Shown here: one piece after another, positions 52,897 through 63,860 of the stretch
Layout: each line of letters begins with the position of its first letter
Numbering within the stretch: the stretch's first letter is position 1
Assembly (NCBI GenBank): GCA_016793775.1
Contig: JAEULK010000096.1
Coordinates: forward strand, 109,652 to 173,651
Length of the DNA stretch: 64,000 nt
DNA from: Sphingopyxis sp.
GTDB taxonomy: Bacteria; Pseudomonadota; Alphaproteobacteria; Sphingomonadales; Sphingomonadaceae
Direction of reading: 5' to 3'
Position numbers and translations under genes: made by a program
The notes under the pieces: model-generated
Told to the model about the DNA's origin: nothing
Databases searched by the model: none
Seen by the model: the letters and a program-made list of their open reading frames with translations, nothing else

Positions 52897-53841
52897 CTAC
52901 TCGATCTCGCCGCGATCGCGCCGCAGCTGATACCATTTCTGCACATTGGCATTATGCTCGGACAGCGTCCGCGCAAAGATATGGCCGCCGTCGCCCTTGG
53001 CGACGAAGAACATATAGTCGTTCGCCTCGGGATCGAGCACCGCGGCGATCGACGCCTTGCCGGGGTTGGCGATCGGACCCTGCGGCAGCCCTGTCATGCT
53101 GTAGGTATTATAGCCGTTCACCGCCTGGATTTCGGAGCGCAGGATGCGCCGTCCCAGCGGCTTGCCCTTGGTGATCGGATAGATGATCGTCGGGTCGGCC
53201 TGGAGTTTCATGCCGACGCCGAGGCGATTGGTATAGACGCCCGCGACGGTGCGACGCTCGGCGGCGACGCCGGTTTCCTTTTCGACGATCGAGGCCAGCG
53301 TCATCGCCTCGTTGCGATCCTTGACCGCGGTGCGCGGGCTGCGCTTTTTCCATAATTCGTCGAACGCCTTGTCCATCGCCGCCTGCATGCGCTTGACGAC
53401 CGCGGCGCGCGTCTCGCCCGTGGTGAAGGCATAGGAGTCGGGCAGGATGCTGCCCTCGGCGGGCACGGGAATTTCGCCCTTCAGCCGCTTCTCGGCCATC
53501 AGCCGGTCCCAGACCATGATCGACGGCATGCCCTCGGGGATCATCACCAGCCGCTGGATCGTCTTGCCCGACTGGAACAGTTCGAGAATGTCGCCCGCGT
53601 CCATCCCCTTCTCGACCTTATACTCGCCGGGCTTGATCGGATCGGACGAGCCGAAGAAACGCGCCTCGTTGCGGAAGCTCGACGCGGACACGAGGCCGGC
53701 CTTTTCGAGGATCTCGCCCGCCTTCGCGATGCTCGCCCCCTGCGGGATGACAACCTCGGCATCCTTCGGCGCCCCGCCCGAACAGGCGGCGAGCAACAAG
53801 GCGAGGAAGGACGCCAAAAGCAGGCGTGTTATAGTTATCAC
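52897..53841 (-). CDS. mltG: Endolytic transglycosylase MltG
   Basis: 314 residues. An N-terminal hydrophobic segment ends in a lipobox-like LLLAACSGG, unusual for MltG, which is generally a transmembrane protein. LysM-like region VVIPQGASIAKAGEILEKAG, then the YceG core: EGSILPDSYAFTTGE, ASIVEKETGVAAERRTVAGVY with the catalytic Glu, MKLQADPTIIYPITKG and NTYSMTGLPQGPIANPGKAS. It cleaves nascent glycan strands to end elongation. Located just downstream of fabF, as in many bacteria. Confidence 0.94.
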   Translation of the reverse strand: MITITRLLLASFLALLLAACSGGAPKDAEVVIPQGASIAKAGEILEKAGLVSASSFRNEARFFGSSDPIKPGEYKVEKGMDAGDILELFQSGKTIQRLVMIPEGMPSIMVWDRLMAEKRLKGEIPVPAEGSILPDSYAFTTGETRAAVVKRMQAAMDKAFDELWKKRSPRTAVKDRNEAMTLASIVEKETGVAAERRTVAGVYTNRLGVGMKLQADPTIIYPITKGKPLGRRILRSEIQAVNGYNTYSMTGLPQGPIANPGKASIAAVLDPEANDYMFFVAKGDGGHIFARTLSEHNANVQKWYQLRRDRGEIE

Positions 53842-53855
53842 GGCCTAATCCAAAC

Positions 53856-53945
53856 CCGTTCGTGCTGAGCTTGTCGAAGCACTGTTCTTCTCTTTGGCTC
53901 AGCCTGAAGGAAAAACGGCCCTTCGACAAGCTCAGGGCTAACGGA
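53856..53945. repeat. Inverted repeat (GTGCTGAGCTTGTCGAAG type)
   Basis: CCGTTCGTGCTGAGCTTGTC at the left and GACAAGCTCAGGGCTAACGG at the right are imperfect complements about 27 bases long. This word pair is a common REP-like repeat of proteobacteria. It fills the gap between fabF and mltG and may form a hairpin in their transcript. Confidence 0.75.
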
Positions 53946-53958
53946 TTGGGGGACGGGT

Positions 53959-55218
53959 TTAATCGACCGCCTTGACGATCAGGCTGGCGTTGGTGCCGCC
54001 GAAGCCGAAGCTGTTGTTGAGCGCGGCCTTGACCTTGCGCTTCTTCGCGACCTTGGGGACCAGGTCGGCGCCCTCGGTGCCTTCGTCGGGGTTGTCGAGG
54101 TTCAGCGTCGGCGGAACGATCTGGTCGCGGATCGCGAGGATGCAGAAGATCGTCTCGACCGCGCCCGCGCCGCCGAGCAGGTGGCCGATCGCCGACTTGG
54201 TCGAACTCATCGACACATTGGCCATCGCGTCGCCGAACAGGCGCTTCACCGCGCCGAGTTCGATCGTGTCGGCCATCGTCGAGGTGCCGTGCGCGTTGAT
54301 ATAGTCGATGTCGGCGGGGGTCATGCCCGCCTTCTTCAGCGCCGCGCTCATCGAGCGGAAGGCGCCGTCCATTTCGGGATCGGGCGCGGTGACGTGATAG
54401 GCGTCGCCCGACAGGCCGTAACCGACGACCTCGGCATAGATCTTCGCGCCGCGCGCCTTGGCATGCTCATATTCCTCGAGCACCACGACGCCCGCGCCCT
54501 CGCCCATCACGAAACCGTCGCGGTCCTTGTCATAGGGGCGGCTCGCCTGTTCGGGGCGGTCGTTGTAGGTCATGTTGAGCGCGCGCGCCTGCGCGAAACC
54601 GGCGATGCCGATCGGGCAGATCGTCGCCTCGGCGCCGCCCGCGAGCATGATGTCGGCGTCATCGTCCTTGATCATCCGCGCCGCGTCGCCGATCGAATGC
54701 GCGCCGGTCGAGCAGGCGGTGACGACGGCGTGGTTGGGGCCCTTCAGGCCATATTTGATGCTGACCTGGCCCGAGATCAGGTTGATCAGGCGGCCGTGAA
54801 CGAAGTGCGGGCTGACGCGGCCCGGCCCCTTTTCGGCGAGCAGCAGGCTTTCGCTCTCGATGCCCGGCAGGCCGCCGATGCCCGAGCCGATCGAACAGCC
54901 GGCGCGGACCTTCAATTCCTCGGGCATGTCGGTCAGCCCGGCGTCTTCGAGCGCCTGGCCCGCGGCGTCGATGCCGAAGATGATGAAGGGGTCGACCTGG
55001 CGCTGGACCTTGTGGTCGACGCGCTTGCCGGGGTCGAAGCCATATTCATGGTCGGGGCCCTTGACCTCGCACGCGATGGTGCATTTCTGGTCCGACGCGT
55101 CGAAATGGGTGATCGGGCCGGCGCCCGATTTCCCGGCGATCAGATTGGCCCAAGTGGTTTCGACATCGCCGCCCAGCGGCGTCACCAAACCCAGACCCGT
55201 CACCACAACCCGGCGCAT
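53959..55218 (-). CDS. fabF: Beta-ketoacyl-ACP synthase II
   Basis: 419 residues from the ATG at 55218 (AAAGGA six bases upstream; the ATG at 55224 is too close to it). Contains RRVVVTGLGLVTPLGGDVE, the active-site Cys in VVTACSTGAHSIGDAARM, and the two His motifs NAHGTSTMADTIELG and SSTKSAIGHLLGGAG. It elongates acyl-ACP in fatty-acid synthesis. The gene follows acpP across a strong terminator, a classic arrangement. Confidence 0.97.
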   Translation of the reverse strand: MRRVVVTGLGLVTPLGGDVETTWANLIAGKSGAGPITHFDASDQKCTIACEVKGPDHEYGFDPGKRVDHKVQRQVDPFIIFGIDAAGQALEDAGLTDMPEELKVRAGCSIGSGIGGLPGIESESLLLAEKGPGRVSPHFVHGRLINLISGQVSIKYGLKGPNHAVVTACSTGAHSIGDAARMIKDDDADIMLAGGAEATICPIGIAGFAQARALNMTYNDRPEQASRPYDKDRDGFVMGEGAGVVVLEEYEHAKARGAKIYAEVVGYGLSGDAYHVTAPDPEMDGAFRSMSAALKKAGMTPADIDYINAHGTSTMADTIELGAVKRLFGDAMANVSMSSTKSAIGHLLGGAGAVETIFCILAIRDQIVPPTLNLDNPDEGTEGADLVPKVAKKRKVKAALNNSFGFGGTNASLIVKAVD

Positions 55219-55298
55219 AATCATTCCTTTCGTCGGCCCCCGCCCCCGCGGAAGGCCGCTTCATTCAACCCGGCGCGCTTCTAGAGGAGCCGCGCGCA

Positions 55299-55350
55299 TA
55301 AAAAAAGCTTCCCGGTCGCTGCGCGCAAACGCTCGTGACCGGGAAGCCGG
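55299..55350 (-). terminator. Intrinsic terminator between acpP and fabF
   Basis: On the minus strand GCTTCCCGGTC and GACCGGGAAGC form an 11-bp stem with a 19-base loop, followed by TTTTTTT (complement of 55300-55306). It should stop most acpP transcripts and let a fraction read into fabF, giving more ACP than synthase. Confidence 0.85.
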
Positions 55351-55401
55351 AATTCCTTGGGCGGCGTGCCGCCGCATCCGGCCAGGCCGGATCGCAGGGC
55401 T

Positions 55402-55638
55402 TTAGCCCTTGTTCGCTTCGATATAGTCGATCGCGTCCTTGACGGTGGCGATCTTTTCCGCCGCGTCGTCGGGGATTTCGACGCCGAATTCTTCTTCGAA
55501 CGCCATCACCAGTTCGACGATATCAAGGCTGTCTGCGCCCAGGTCGTCGATGAAGCTTGCTTCCTCGGTGACCTTGTCGGCTTCGACGCCCAGATGTTCG
55601 ACGACGATCTTTTTAACCTTTTCAGCCGAATCGCTCAT
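55402..55638 (-). CDS. acpP: Acyl carrier protein
   Basis: 78 residues, acidic, with the phosphopantetheine site [20 protein letters not shown] (Ser of DSL) near residue 37. It carries the growing acyl chain for FabF and other fatty-acid enzymes. AAGGAAC lies before the ATG. Upstream 55639-55889 shows no gene on either strand. Confidence 0.98.
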   Translation of the reverse strand: MSDSAEKVKKIVVEHLGVEADKVTEEASFIDDLGADSLDIVELVMAFEEEFGVEIPDDAAEKIATVKDAIDYIEANKG

Positions 55639-55889
55639 GCAGAGTTCCTTTTCTGACTATGTCGTGAATATTGGGATTTGCCCTAGTGCGCGGTGGCAGG
55701 GCTGGCAAGAGGGCTGGCATCGGCCGATCGCCGCGATATCGCATCGATCGCCGCCTTCCCGGCGGCCGTATCAGCCGAACGCTCCCCTTTCCGTCCCTCC
55801 GGCACCTGAGGACGAGATAGGCAATGCCAGGCCAGCGTTCAAGGTCGAAGCGGTGCGGCGGAGCGCACACTGCGCCAGGGCGTGCGCGA

Positions 55890-57716
55890 TCAGCGGCCCG
55901 GCTGGGTGGGCGTCACGGGCTTCGCCGTCGGCGCCGGGCCGACCACGCCCGCCTCGCGCAGCGCGATCGACGCGCGCGCGATGACCGCCGGGGTTATCAT
56001 GAACTGGCGCAGCACCATTTCGGGCGGCGCATTCGCCGGCTGGCTCGTATATTCGAGCAGGCGGCGCCACAGCGCGCGCGCCTGATCGACCTGCCCCATG
56101 CGCGCCAGCACGATTGAGCGCACCATCAGATATTGCGGCTCCATATTGCTCGGCGACGGCATGCGGTCGAGCAAGGCGAGCGCTTCGGGCTGCTCGCCGC
56201 GCTGCGAGTGGAGGAAGGCGAGCGTCACCGCGGGAACCCCGGCGTGCGAATCGTCGAGCATCACCGACCGCCGAAGCAGGACCTCGCCATCCGTCGCCAG
56301 CCCGCACGATGTCTTGAACAACCCCATGAAACCCGCGAGGTCGGGGTCATAGGGGTTGAGTTCGATCGCGGCATTGCCCATCGCCACGCCGCGCTGGCAA
56401 TTGCCCGCATAGAAATGCGCGCGCGCCATCGCGAACATGCCGGCCGCGCTGTTGGGGGCGGCGCTGTACGCACGCTGCGCAAAACCCTCGGCCTCGGCAA
56501 AGGCCTCCTGGCCCTCGGGCGTGGCGCGCAGTTGTTGCCAGTCGCCGAAGCGCAGCAACGCCAGCGCGCCGAGCGGCACCGGGTCGCCCGGCATGTCGAC
56601 CAGCGAGGCGCGCAGGCAGGTGTCGATCCGCTTCGCCGCCGCCGGGTTGCGCATTTGCCGCAGCCGGTTGAACTGCGCCAGGCACGGGAAGCCCGGGGCA
56701 AAATTGTCCGGCTCGCGCTGCAACTGGTCGCGCACGATGACACCATAGTCGCCCGCCATCTGGGCAATCGCGGGGTCGATACCGTTGAATCCCGGAATAT
56801 CCTCGTCGGTCAGGCGGATCTGCTGCGACCAGATCGCACGGTCGTCGGCGGTGCGGTTGAGTACCAAAGTCACATCGGCCGACCCGCCCTCGAGCGCGCG
56901 GACGATCGACGCATCGAGCCGGTAATCGGCGGGCGCGCGCTTGGCGGTGGAACCGGGCGCGCGCGACGAAAGCAATTGCACCAGCTCGAACCGCCGCAGC
57001 CCGTCGCGCAGCTTGCCGTCGAGCGCCCGCGCCATCGCGCGCGACGGTCCGGTGTCGCCCGCCGCGACATTGCTCATTTCGATCGTCGGCATCGCGACGA
57101 AATCCTCGCCCAGCAAGCCTCCGTCCGACCGCGCGAACCACCAGCCGGCAAAAGCGGCCGCGATCAGTGCCAGCGCGAAGCCCAGCCACAGCCAGGGGCC
57201 GCGCGGCTTCGCGGCGGGCGGTCGGGACAGGGGAGGAGCGGTCGGCGCCCCGCCGCCGGTATCGGGCAGCGCGGCAGCCGCGACCTCGTCGCGCGGAGTG
57301 TCCGCGGCGTCGGCGGCGTCGGCGCTGCGTGCGCCCGGCGGCGCGGCGCGATGCTGGACGACGATCTCATAGCTGCCCTGCGGCACGCGCAGGCGGTGCA
57401 GCCATGGCGTCTCGGCGTAATAACGGTCGAGCAGATTGCGCAGCCGGCCAACCATGACGCGCGGGTAGCTGTCGATCGCGGGGTCGAAATCGCCGCTGCG
57501 GCCCAGCGCTTCGGTCGCGATGGCATAGGCCTTGGGCGCGGTGCGATGGCCCTGCAGCCGGTGATCGACGAGGAATTGCAGCAGCCGCGACAGCACCGGC
57601 GAGCGCACGAACATCGGAGAATCGAGCAGGCGCGCGAGTTCCTCGGCGACGATCCTGTCGTCATCTCCGGCGTCGGGGCCGGTACTCTGGCCAGCGCTTT
57701 CCCTTATGCGGTCCAT
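55890..57716 (-). CDS. Membrane-anchored regulator-like protein with C-terminal TPR region
   Basis: 608 residues. N-terminal ~110 residues resemble the domain found at the front of many TPR/adenylate-cyclase-like regulators: ARLLDSPMFVRSPVLSRLLQ, YAIATEALGRSGDFDPAIDS, YPRVMVGRLRNLLDRYY and LRVPQGSYEIVV. A Pro/Ala linker leads to one transmembrane helix at about 172-192 (WLWLGFALALIAAAFAGWWF). The rest is periplasmic and helical with TPR-like repeats (AEGFAQRAYSAAPNSAAGMF, RGVAMGNAAIELNPYDPDLA). It may sense an envelope signal. Target and signal are unknown. Confidence 0.8.
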   Translation of the reverse strand: MDRIRESAGQSTGPDAGDDDRIVAEELARLLDSPMFVRSPVLSRLLQFLVDHRLQGHRTAPKAYAIATEALGRSGDFDPAIDSYPRVMVGRLRNLLDRYYAETPWLHRLRVPQGSYEIVVQHRAAPPGARSADAADAADTPRDEVAAAALPDTGGGAPTAPPLSRPPAAKPRGPWLWLGFALALIAAAFAGWWFARSDGGLLGEDFVAMPTIEMSNVAAGDTGPSRAMARALDGKLRDGLRRFELVQLLSSRAPGSTAKRAPADYRLDASIVRALEGGSADVTLVLNRTADDRAIWSQQIRLTDEDIPGFNGIDPAIAQMAGDYGVIVRDQLQREPDNFAPGFPCLAQFNRLRQMRNPAAAKRIDTCLRASLVDMPGDPVPLGALALLRFGDWQQLRATPEGQEAFAEAEGFAQRAYSAAPNSAAGMFAMARAHFYAGNCQRGVAMGNAAIELNPYDPDLAGFMGLFKTSCGLATDGEVLLRRSVMLDDSHAGVPAVTLAFLHSQRGEQPEALALLDRMPSPSNMEPQYLMVRSIVLARMGQVDQARALWRRLLEYTSQPANAPPEMVLRQFMITPAVIARASIALREAGVVGPAPTAKPVTPTQPGR

Positions 57717-58188
57717 ACTACCCTCAAATGCCCCCTGACGAGTTGCAGCGCGGTAGATACGCCAATAACCGGGCGCGACCAGTCGTTGTTACTTCTTTGT
57801 AACGGTAACAACAAAGGCGGCGTTCATAACATAAAATTGCGCAAGACCCAAGGCCATGCGCAAAAAGCCGAAAGAAGGTTAAAATTTCCTTAGCGCATTG
57901 CGACAACCCGCTACGTGACCCGATGTAACTCGCCGACTTGTCCCATTTCGGTCATTCTCGAATGGTGGTGACGTCCCCTATGACGTTGCCGTCCGGTCCG
58001 GGCCTTGCCCGGCAGGGCGAATTGAGGCCGATAAATCGATAGGTGCGAGCTGGTCCCTGGCATCCATCGCATGATTTGCCGGCCTCATGCACAGCGACTT
58101 CGCCGGGTGGTGAAATGGCCCCACCCTTTTCTCCACCCGGCAAGTCCACCATCCCCGCATTTTCCCGAGCATGTCATCGAGCGGCGCA
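57717..58188. other. 472-bp intergenic region, no gene; contains a GTTGTTAC/GTAACAAC dyad
   Basis: No frame here has coding character. GTTGTTAC (57785-57792) and GTAACAAC (57805-57812) form a perfect 8-bp dyad with a 12-base spacer, with AT-rich sequence (TTAAAATTTCC near 57880-57890) beyond it, upstream of the membrane TPR gene. This looks like a promoter/operator region. The right half (about 57950-58188) is more GC-rich and shows nothing recognisable. Confidence 0.4.
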
Positions 58189-58731
58189 TCAGCCCGGCTT
58201 CCGCCGCGCATAGAGCCGCGCCGCCAGCGCGGCAAGGAACAGCGGCGCCAACAGGCGTCCCTCGACATGATAGGTCGGGTCGGCATGAAACGCCCGGCTG
58301 GCATAGCTGATGGTGAAGATCAGCCAGATATAGTGGATGCCGATGCGGTGGAGCCATTTCCACCACCGCCCGAGCAGCCGCTGCGACGCGTCGTTCGAGG
58401 TCAGCGCCATCAGATAGATCAGCACATAGGCCAGCCCGCCGCCGACCAAAGTCGAAACGGGGCGCGGGCGAAAGGCGACGATGTTCACCAGCAGCGCCGC
58501 AAGATGGATGCTGTGCGCGAGCACGAAGCCGAGGCCCCATTGGCGCCGCCGCTTCAGCAGCGCCGTCGTGAGCGGTCCGCGCCGCAGCCGCCACAGGCTG
58601 GACGCGAGATAGGCGATCAGAAAGACCGGCGCCGCGGTCCGCGCGGTCCAGCGCGCCGCAAGCAAGGCCTGCTGCGATGCCCCCTGCCCGGCGAGCAGCG
58701 CCGCGCCGACCGCGACCAACCCCGCCGTCAA
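58189..58731 (-). CDS. Ferric reductase-like/heme-type transmembrane protein
   Basis: 180 residues from TTG at 58731; no better start is found and the frame upstream runs into the VOC gene. About five helices, with His-containing helices FVLAHSIHLAALLVNIVAF and LHRIGIHYIWLIFTISYASR that look like heme ligands in the MsrQ/ferric-reductase-like family. A role in membrane electron transfer is plausible. No MsrP-like partner lies nearby. Confidence 0.65.
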   Translation of the reverse strand: MTAGLVAVGAALLAGQGASQQALLAARWTARTAAPVFLIAYLASSLWRLRRGPLTTALLKRRRQWGLGFVLAHSIHLAALLVNIVAFRPRPVSTLVGGGLAYVLIYLMALTSNDASQRLLGRWWKWLHRIGIHYIWLIFTISYASRAFHADPTYHVEGRLLAPLFLAALAARLYARRKPG

Positions 58732-58778
58732 CCCGACGAGCAGCGGCGTCCAGCGCCGGTCGAGCCAGGCCGCCGCGC

Positions 58779-59177
58779 TCAGGCCGGCCCGATCCGGAAG
58801 GCGCAGAGCTTGTTGCCGTCGAGGTCGCGGAAATAGGCGCCGTAAAAGGCCTGATCGCCCTCCTCGCCGCGCACCCCCGGCGGTCCCTCGCAGCTGCCGC
58901 CGAGTTCGAGGGCCTTTGCATGGAGCGCATCGACCTTGGTCCGCTCGTCGACGACCAGCGCCGCCATATGGCCGTTGCCGCGATCGGCGGGCTTGCCGTC
59001 ATAGGGTTTGGTCACCGCGATGCCGGGCTGGCCCCATGCGGTGCCGTACAGCGTGAAGCCATTGTCGCTGTCGGGCAGCCGCATCAGTTCGCTGGCGCCG
59101 ATCGTCCCAAGCAGCGCGGCATAAAAGCCGCGCGCCCGGTCCAGATCGTCGGCGCCCATGGTGACATAGCCGATCAT
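58779..59177 (-). CDS. VOC (glyoxalase/bleomycin-resistance) family protein
   Basis: 132 residues from the ATG at 59177 (GGGGAG upstream). beta-alpha-beta repeats: GYVTMGADDLDRARGFYAAL, and the second half NGHMAALVVDERTKVDALHA ending YFRDLDGNKLCAFRIG. Family members bind a metal and act as glyoxalases, dioxygenases or resistance proteins; the specific activity is not clear. Confidence 0.88.
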   Translation of the reverse strand: MIGYVTMGADDLDRARGFYAALLGTIGASELMRLPDSDNGFTLYGTAWGQPGIAVTKPYDGKPADRGNGHMAALVVDERTKVDALHAKALELGGSCEGPPGVRGEEGDQAFYGAYFRDLDGNKLCAFRIGPA

Positions 59178-59194
59178 GGACGCGTCTCCCCTTT

Positions 59195-59767
59195 TCAGCG
59201 TTTCGCGACGGGGGCCGCGGGGTTCGGTAGGACGATGTCGTCTGGCCCGCACTCGCCCTTGCGCTCGCCCGTCACATGCCAGACCATCTTGCCCCTGACC
59301 GTGCCATCGGGCTTCAGACCGGTGATGGCCGTTCGCACATCCTGCTGCGTCTTGCCGCTCGTTCCCCTGCCTTCGACCCTCATCTGCCCGCCCGGGATTT
59401 GGCAGGTGGCAGCAAAATCGACCTTGCTGCCGTTCGCAACCTGCCGTTCGAAACGACAGTCGCCGCCTTGCGAGGCGAGATCCGTGATGTGTTTCCCGAT
59501 ATCCATCTGTTCGGCCAGTTCGGGCGTCATGCAGACCGTCCCCGCCCCCAGTTCGGCGAACATCGCGTTCACCTGATCCTTGGCGTTCGGTTGGACATCC
59601 TCGCCGGTCAGTTCGACAACCTCGATCTTCCGCGCCCAGCTGCCGGGTTGCGGCTTTTCGGGTGGCGCATTCGCCGCGGCCTTGTCGCCCTCGCCCTCCG
59701 CCCCCTTGTCGCCGCATCCCGCGAGCGCGAACCCCACGGCGACCGCGAGCATCAGGGCGTTCTTCAT
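59195..59767 (-). CDS. DUF3617 lipoprotein
   Basis: 190 residues from the ATG at 59767. Lipoprotein signal [20 protein letters not shown] with the Cys acceptor, an Ala/Glu-rich linker, then a DUF3617-like domain: [57 protein letters not shown]. Function of the family is unknown. It is divergent from uvrB, with 60 bases between the starts. Confidence 0.85.
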   Translation of the reverse strand: MKNALMLAVAVGFALAGCGDKGAEGEGDKAAANAPPEKPQPGSWARKIEVVELTGEDVQPNAKDQVNAMFAELGAGTVCMTPELAEQMDIGKHITDLASQGGDCRFERQVANGSKVDFAATCQIPGGQMRVEGRGTSGKTQQDVRTAITGLKPDGTVRGKMVWHVTGERKGECGPDDIVLPNPAAPVAKR

Positions 59768-59827
59768 GGGCATTTCTCTCACCAAGTCCGATTGTGCAGG
59801 CCGGTCATCCTCACCATATTGGCAGCA

Positions 59828-62010
<2,183 letters not shown>

Positions 62011-62014
<4 letters not shown>

Positions 62015-62026
62015 CATCGATGTTAT
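62011..62026. repeat. 16-bp perfect palindrome at the uvrB stop
   Basis: ATAACATCGATGTTAT overlaps the uvrB TAA and is followed by TTTTG. It can form a 6-bp stem with a TCGA loop, a weak terminator at best, or be an operator-like site upstream of hicA. Confidence 0.45.
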
Positions 62027-62036
62027 TTTGGGCAAG

Positions 62037-62053
62037 TTTTCTGAGTCAGAAAA
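62037..62053. promoter_or_regulatory. 17-bp palindrome upstream of hicAB, possible autoregulatory operator
   Basis: TTTTCTGA-G-TCAGAAAA is perfectly symmetric and lies 77 bases before the hicA start in an AT-rich stretch. Toxin-antitoxin operons are usually autoregulated at such sites; this HicB, however, shows no clear DNA-binding domain. Confidence 0.5.
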
Positions 62054-62129
62054 TATTGCGAAATAACTATAGACGGCGATTCAAACGTGCCTCCAATAGG
62101 GAACTCCGATTCGCGCGTTGGAGTGTCCG

Positions 62130-62384
62130 ATGGTCAAGCCTTCCAAACTTTTCATCCTGCTGCTCGAAAACTCGAACCGGGATGTCGCCTACCGCGATTT
62201 TCTTGCGTTGATCGCCGCTCTGGGTTTTGTCCATTCGAGAACCAAGGGCAGCCATCAGAGCTTTGCGCATGCCAAATGCCCGAAGCTGCTAGTTGTCCAG
62301 CCCAAGGGCAAGGATGCAAAGCGCTACCAAGTTCGCGAATTGCTTGATATGGTCGAGGAGTATGGCTTAGCCTTGGACGAATGA
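62130..62384 (+). CDS. hicA: HicA-family toxin
   Basis: 84 residues from the ATG at 62130 (GGAG seven bases upstream). The double-stranded RNA-binding-like fold of HicA is visible: FLALIAALGFVHSRTKGSHQ with the conserved catalytic-type His in GSHQSF, and KRYQVRELLDMVEEYGLALD. HicA cleaves mRNA. It overlaps hicB by ATGA, so toxin and antitoxin are coupled, with the toxin first as usual for HicAB. Confidence 0.9.
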   Translation: MVKPSKLFILLLENSNRDVAYRDFLALIAALGFVHSRTKGSHQSFAHAKCPKLLVVQPKGKDAKRYQVRELLDMVEEYGLALDE

Positions 62385-62605
62385 TGCAGCACCGCTACCA
62401 CATCAATGTTTTCTGGTATCCGGACGACGATTGCTGGATCGCCGATGTGCCCGATCTGAAACCTTGCTCGGCGCACGGAGACACACCGTCCGAGGCGATC
62501 GCCGAAGCCGAAATAGCCATCGAACTTTGGCTGGAAACGGCCAAAGAGCAGGGCCTTCCTATCCCGCCTCCGCGCTATCGCCCGGCGATATACGCGGCTG
62601 CCTGA
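62381..62605 (+). CDS. hicB: HicB-family antitoxin
   Basis: 74 residues: HINVFWYPDDDCWIADVPDL, CSAHGDTPSEAIAEAEIAIE and LWLETAKEQGLPIPPPRYRP, the partial RNase H-like fold of HicB. It lacks a C-terminal ribbon-helix-helix or HTH, so it is the short form. It neutralises HicA. Confidence 0.9.
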   Translation: MMQHRYHINVFWYPDDDCWIADVPDLKPCSAHGDTPSEAIAEAEIAIELWLETAKEQGLPIPPPRYRPAIYAAA

Positions 62606-62614
62606 GTGGATGCT

Positions 62615-62839
62615 ATGTCGCGCTCACGCAGGAAAACACCGATTATTGGCATGACCTCAGCGGAATCTGACGCGCAGTGGAAGGCCGCATCGGCGCGTGC
62701 TTTGCGGCACGGCGTCAAGCAACAACTATCCAAAGAACTGCACACCGATGTTTTCCCCGGAAAGCGTTGGACTTGGTCAACCCATAGAGTTCCGACAAGG
62801 ACGGCAGGGGATGGCTCGGTAGCCGTGATCCCAAATTGA
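62615..62839 (+). CDS. Small basic conserved-type protein, function unknown
   Basis: 74 residues from the ATG at 62615. The start MSRSRRKTPIIGMTSAESDA resembles short basic proteins (RRKTPI-type) seen in many bacteria, followed by AASARALRHGVKQQLSKELH. It lies ten bases after hicB and may be co-transcribed. I do not recognise a function. Confidence 0.6.
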   Translation: MSRSRRKTPIIGMTSAESDAQWKAASARALRHGVKQQLSKELHTDVFPGKRWTWSTHRVPTRTAGDGSVAVIPN

Positions 62840-62964
62840 TGCGGAAATAGCCCGCATACCCCGCCTGACCCCTTCGACCAAAACCCTACCCAGCGCGACG
62901 AGCGGCCTTGCTCCCTCTCGGCGCGCGGCCTAGCGTCCGCGCCTCAACCGGGGAGAAATATCCA

Positions 62965-63860
62965 ATGAAAACGGGTCCGTCGCTCATTGCCTTGGCGCTC
63001 GCCTTTGCCGCGCCCGCCGCCGTCCATGCTCAGGACGCGCCGGCTGCCGACAAAGCCAAGGCCGACAAGCCCGCCGACGTCACCCCGCAGGTCCGCACCA
63101 CCAGGCTCAGCGGCACCTTCGGCGGCCAGCGCATCAATTACGCCGCGACGATCGGCGAGACGATCGTCAGGAACAAGGACGGCGTGCCCGAGGTGGCGGT
63201 CGTCACCACCGCCTATATCAAGGAACCGCGCGACCCGAACCGCCCCGTCACCTTCCTGTTCAACGGCGGCCCGGGGTCGGGCACGGTGTGGCTGATGATG
63301 GGCGCCTTCGGGCCGAAGCGCGTCGCCCTCCCCGGCACCGGGGTCGACGACGGCGCCCCGCCCTATCCGCTCGTCGACAATCCCGATGCCTTGCTCGACG
63401 TCACCGACATCGTCTTCATCGATCCGCCCGGCACCGGCTTCTCGCACCTGATCGGCAAGGCCGACCCCAAGGATTATTACGGCGTCACCCAAGACGCCAA
63501 GCTCGTCGCGTCGGTCATCCGCCTGTGGCTCAACGACAATGGCCGCTGGAACAGCCCCAAATATCTCGGCGGCGAGAGCTATGGCACGACCCGCTCGGCG
63601 GCGGTCGCCAACGAACTGATGAACGACACCTACAACGACGTCGCGCTCAACGGGATCATCCTGATCTCGACTGTGCTCGATTTCGCCGCGGGCGCCGACA
63701 CCCCGGGCAACGAGCTGTCGCCGATCACCAACCTGCCCTCGATGGCGGTGACCGCGCTCTATCATGGCAAGGCGCAGGGCTCGTCGCCCGAGGCCTTTGC
63801 CGAGGAAGCGCGGCAATGGGCGATCGGCCCCTATGCCACCGCGCTGCTCAAGGGACAGAA
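62965..63860 (+). pseudogene. Serine carboxypeptidase S10 family gene, truncated by IS insertion
   Basis: From the ATG at 62965 (GGGGAG upstream) the frame encodes a signal peptide (SLIALALAFAAPAAVHAQ) and the S10 peptidase core: FLFNGGPGSGTVWLMMGAFG, FIDPPGTGFSHL, and the nucleophile motif GGESYGTTRSAAVANELM. After PYATALLKGQ the native sequence stops; the frame reads a few foreign codons and ends at 63900. About 200 residues with the catalytic Asp and His are lost from this copy. The rest may lie beyond the insertion, outside the window. Confidence 0.85.

Noticed and set aside
57724-57906. Short 60-codon minus-strand frame in the intergenic gap
   Set aside because: Composition is unlike the neighbours, no ribosome site or similarity is visible, and it overlaps the promoter-like dyad.
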